From NCBI GenBank assembly GCA_944390825.1, contig CALXRG010000012.1, forward strand, positions 1 through 64,000: 64,000 nt of DNA, in the 5' to 3' direction. Positions 61,861 to 64,000 of the stretch are shown piece by piece. How positions within the stretch are numbered: the stretch's first letter is position 1; each line of letters opens with the position of its first letter. The notes beneath the pieces are model-generated. The model had not been told where the DNA came from, ran no database searches, and saw only the letters and a list, made by a program, of their open reading frames with translations. The translations under genes were made by a program, and so were the position numbers. The DNA comes from an uncultured Akkermansia sp. (GTDB lineage: Bacteria > Verrucomicrobiota > Verrucomicrobiia > Verrucomicrobiales > Akkermansiaceae).

Positions 61861-63285
61861 ATGTGGATGATAGAATCGAGACGATGGGGATGGTGCGTCC
61901 TGCTGGGTATGATGCTCCTGGGCGCTTGTGGTAATAACGAAAGTGAGGGTCAAAAGGAACAAAAGATAGAGCAAGACATGAAGGAACAGGAGAATCAGCG
62001 GCTTTTTGAGGAAGCTCAGGCCGCATGGAGAGAAGGCCGGAGTCAGGAGGGAGCTGACCTGATGCAGCGGGCGGCGCAGCAGGGGGATGTACGGGCCATG
62101 GAGGCCTGGGCGCAGATCCTGCTGAATGGTGCCCCGGGGATTCCGGGCAATGCGGGTGAAGGTGTCACTTGGTTACATAAGGCTGCCGACGCGGGCAGTT
62201 CGGCAGCTTTGGCGGCTTTGGGCGATTGTGCGGACCGTGGAGTGGGGATGGAGAAGGATCCCCGGCAGGCTGTGACGTATTACCGACAGGGAGCCGAGGC
62301 TGGGAGCGTTCGCGCTCAGGTAATGCTGGGCTTGGCATACAGGGACGGATACGGCGGCTTGCCGAAGGATTTCGAACTTTCGTACAGGTGGATGCTTAGG
62401 GCTGCGGAGAAGGGGAGTGCTGACGCTTGCTATTACCTGGCAGAGTGCTATGATGCCGGGTTGGGGGTGAAAGCGGATCAGGCTGTGGCGCTGACCCATG
62501 CGCTCCGTGCTGCCGATATGGGGCAGCCGATGGCCTGTGTGTTCATGGGCAAGGCCTCCCTGCGCTCTTATGGCGGGCAGGCGAGGGATGATGCACGGGC
62601 TGCGGCTTACTTCCGGAGGGCGGCCGCAGCCGGAGTGCCGGAAGCTTTGTGCCTCCTGGGCAAACTGTATGCGGGAGGCAACGGTGTAGAGAAAGACCTG
62701 AAGAAGGCCGCTGACTATTTTGAGCAGGCCGCGAAGAAAGGTGACCTGGAAGCTATGAATTGTCTGGCGATTTGCTATGATACCGGTGCGGGTGTGGAGT
62801 GCAAGCCAGCCGCGGCCGCTGAGTGGTGGAAGCGGTCGGCTTCGCGTGGTCACGGAGCGTCCCTGTATTATCTGGGGCGTTGTGTTGAGTTGGGTCATGG
62901 CGTCCAGCAGGATCCAGCCACAGCATGCAAGCTCTACGAGTGCGCGGCGGTACGGGGGAATACAGATGCCATGGTGGCCTATGGGCGCTGTCTGATCAAT
63001 GGTATCGGGGTCGGACGTCAGGATCAGGCCGGGCTGGAATGGTGGAAGCGTGCTGCCGCTGCCGGCCACACGGAAGCGGCTAAGCTGGTGGCCGCTGCGG
63101 CCAGTCCGGAAGCATCCGACGTCGCTGTGGCCGAAGATGAGCCAGCCCCCGTTGCAGAGGAACAGCCGGAAGCTTCGGCCGCGAAGAAACCTGAAGCCGC
63201 GAAGAAACCGGAAGCTGCGAAGAAACAGTCTGCACGCCGGAAACAAGCAGCCTCGACCGGTTCGAAGAGGTCCAAAGCGTCATAA
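61861..63285 (+). CDS. Sel1-repeat lipoprotein
   Basis: This 474-residue protein has a lipoprotein signal with lipobox LLGAC (Cys23). An acidic/Gln-rich spacer follows, then about nine Sel1-like TPR repeats (about 50-420), each with the pattern GxxxAxxxLGxxYxxGxGVxxD. The tail is Ala/Lys/Glu-rich with a KKPEA repeat. Sel1 repeats are protein-protein adaptors, so it is probably a periplasmic scaffold attached to a membrane. Lgt (35664-36650) would modify Cys23. An attenuator-like hairpin lies just upstream. Confidence 0.9.
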   Translation: MWMIESRRWGWCVLLGMMLLGACGNNESEGQKEQKIEQDMKEQENQRLFEEAQAAWREGRSQEGADLMQRAAQQGDVRAMEAWAQILLNGAPGIPGNAGEGVTWLHKAADAGSSAALAALGDCADRGVGMEKDPRQAVTYYRQGAEAGSVRAQVMLGLAYRDGYGGLPKDFELSYRWMLRAAEKGSADACYYLAECYDAGLGVKADQAVALTHALRAADMGQPMACVFMGKASLRSYGGQARDDARAAAYFRRAAAAGVPEALCLLGKLYAGGNGVEKDLKKAADYFEQAAKKGDLEAMNCLAICYDTGAGVECKPAAAAEWWKRSASRGHGASLYYLGRCVELGHGVQQDPATACKLYECAAVRGNTDAMVAYGRCLINGIGVGRQDQAGLEWWKRAAAAGHTEAAKLVAAAASPEASDVAVAEDEPAPVAEEQPEASAAKKPEAAKKPEAAKKQSARRKQAASTGSKRSKAS

Positions 63286-63608
63286 CTGTAAGCTCTCCGC
63301 CAGGCCCGCGCAGACGAGTCAGCGGGTGGTGTACCTGCTTGCGTCGGAGAACACGGTGCGGTGCCGGGTACTGGCTACCAAAAAGTATCAGGGTCGAGGT
63401 AGCAGAAGTTCCAGGGCATCCGCAGCCGCGACGTCCTCCAGCCGCATTGTACAGCGGCTGGAGGTTTTTTGCTGCGCTGAGCTGAGAAGCCTTTCCGCGA
63501 GGCTCGGAAACTGACGGTGGGAAAGAGGAAAGGAAAATCGACGGGAGGAGCCCTCGTGCTCGATGAGGGTGAGGGCAAGAATCACAGGAGCCGCGCATTC
63601 GGTAGGCT
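63286..63608. other. Convergent intergenic region without a gene
   Basis: Between the Sel1 gene (+) and the PEP-CTERM gene (-). Apart from the terminator at 63435-63470 I see no supported gene; an open frame here runs through the terminator stem. Confidence 0.6.
63435..63470 (+). terminator. Strong terminator after the Sel1 gene
   Basis: An 11-bp perfect stem CCTCCAGCCGC/GCGGCTGGAGG, loop ATTGTACA, six T. Confidence 0.92.
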
Positions 63609-64000
63609 TTACTTGCGGCGGCGGCGGGCGCAGAGGCCGGCTAGGGCCAGCAGGCTCAGGGTGGCTGTAGCTGGCTCCGGGATGGCAGGGGTGCCGCCTG
63701 TGGCGCTGATGGCGAAGGCGTTGATGTTACCTTTGGCGCCGGCTTCGTCTGCAGCGATGGTGACAGAACTTTGATCTGCGGTGAAGCTCCACTTTACCAG
63801 TGCCCAGTGTTTGCCAATGTTGCTTGTGCTGTTGTTGAATTCGTAGGAGATCAGAGAGGTGCCTGCCAGTTTTGATCTGGTGTCGGAGGCTCCCAGCAGT
63901 GTAGCGGTCAGATCGGTGGCACCAGCGAGCGTATAGGTGGCGGTGGGTTTCGTACTGGACGTGTTGGTGGTGCTGTTAAGCCCACGGCCTGTAAGCATGT
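63609..64000 (-). CDS. PEP-CTERM sorting-domain protein (partial, continues past the right edge)
   Basis: The last 130 or so residues of a secreted protein. A beta-sandwich-like region is followed by the PEP-CTERM signal: IPEPATATLSLLALAGL, then the basic end CARRRRK. This tail is recognised by exosortase, which is encoded at 26019-27857. An internal ATG at 63998 exists, but the real start is most likely outside the window. The rest of the domain is not recognised. Confidence 0.85.
   Translation of the reverse strand, partial: MLTGRGLNSTTNTSSTKPTATYTLAGATDLTATLLGASDTRSKLAGTSLISYEFNNSTSNIGKHWALVKWSFTADQSSVTIAADEAGAKGNINAFAISATGGTPAIPEPATATLSLLALAGLCARRRRK

Noticed and set aside
61711-61974. 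An 87-codon minus-strand frame with a hydrophobic start
   Set aside because: It lies across the autotransporter terminator and the hairpin leader and is antisense to the Sel1 lipoprotein signal; only the start looks protein-like.

Overview
The window comes from a GC-rich member of the Verrucomicrobiota close to Akkermansia (Akkermansiaceae). The main evidence is the five-gene block at 36849-44508. It reproduces, in order and domain layout, the Amuc_1102-1101-1100-1099-1098 pilus/secretin locus of Akkermansia muciniphila, although the proteins are clearly divergent from those of A. muciniphila. A PEP-CTERM/exosortase system, a giant autotransporter, a secreted sulfatase and rare Shine-Dalgarno sequences fit the same group. 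All assignments were made by reading the sequence; no database search was run.

Layout. 1-5358 (minus): a Bat/MoxR operon (moxR, DUF58, a small membrane protein, batA, and a batB-batC fusion running off the left edge). 5564-11229: ilvH, an FHA protein with a GT25-like fragment, an M42 aminopeptidase with purD, and ychF. 11349-11610: two divergent glycine tRNAs. 11637-18275: an exopolysaccharide-type operon (secreted protein, beta-barrel, tyrosine autokinase, Wza-like exporter, glycosyltransferase) ending in coaX, then acpP. 18680-22095: a conserved hypothetical, a LysM protein with an apparently dead L,D-transpeptidase fold, a phosphodiester glycosidase and a DUF3472 protein. 22415-28880: a PutA-like protein with altered active-site motifs, an exosortase-EpsI fusion and prs. 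29004-36650 (minus): sulfatase, a PA14-like protein, a sodium symporter with a 37-residue MetS-like subunit, class II fructose-bisphosphate aldolase, tRNA-Val and tRNA-Tyr, and lgt. 36849-44508: the Amuc_1098-1102-like locus. 44931-48760: phoB-like and phoU genes divergent from a PiT transporter.

The most striking region is 48772-61697. A tyrosine recombinase gene (minus) and a 3787-residue autotransporter gene (plus) diverge from a 442-bp segment bounded by perfect 21-bp inverted repeats. The left repeat contains the recombinase start codon. This is the layout of a phase-variable DNA inversion switch, and flipping the segment would exchange which end faces each gene. The autotransporter also carries 54-bp and 123-bp tandem DNA repeats, so it could vary in both expression and length.

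Gene expression. Several promoters (ilvH, purD, ychF, sulfatase, symporter, lgt) place the -10 box only 6-10 bases before the ATG, which predicts leaderless or nearly leaderless mRNAs. Start codons inside operons mostly lack a Shine-Dalgarno sequence. Themes that link the genes are envelope biogenesis and surface display (exopolysaccharide, exosortase and PEP-CTERM, secretin complex, autotransporter, Lgt, Sel1 lipoprotein), phosphate sensing and uptake, and nucleotide or central metabolism.
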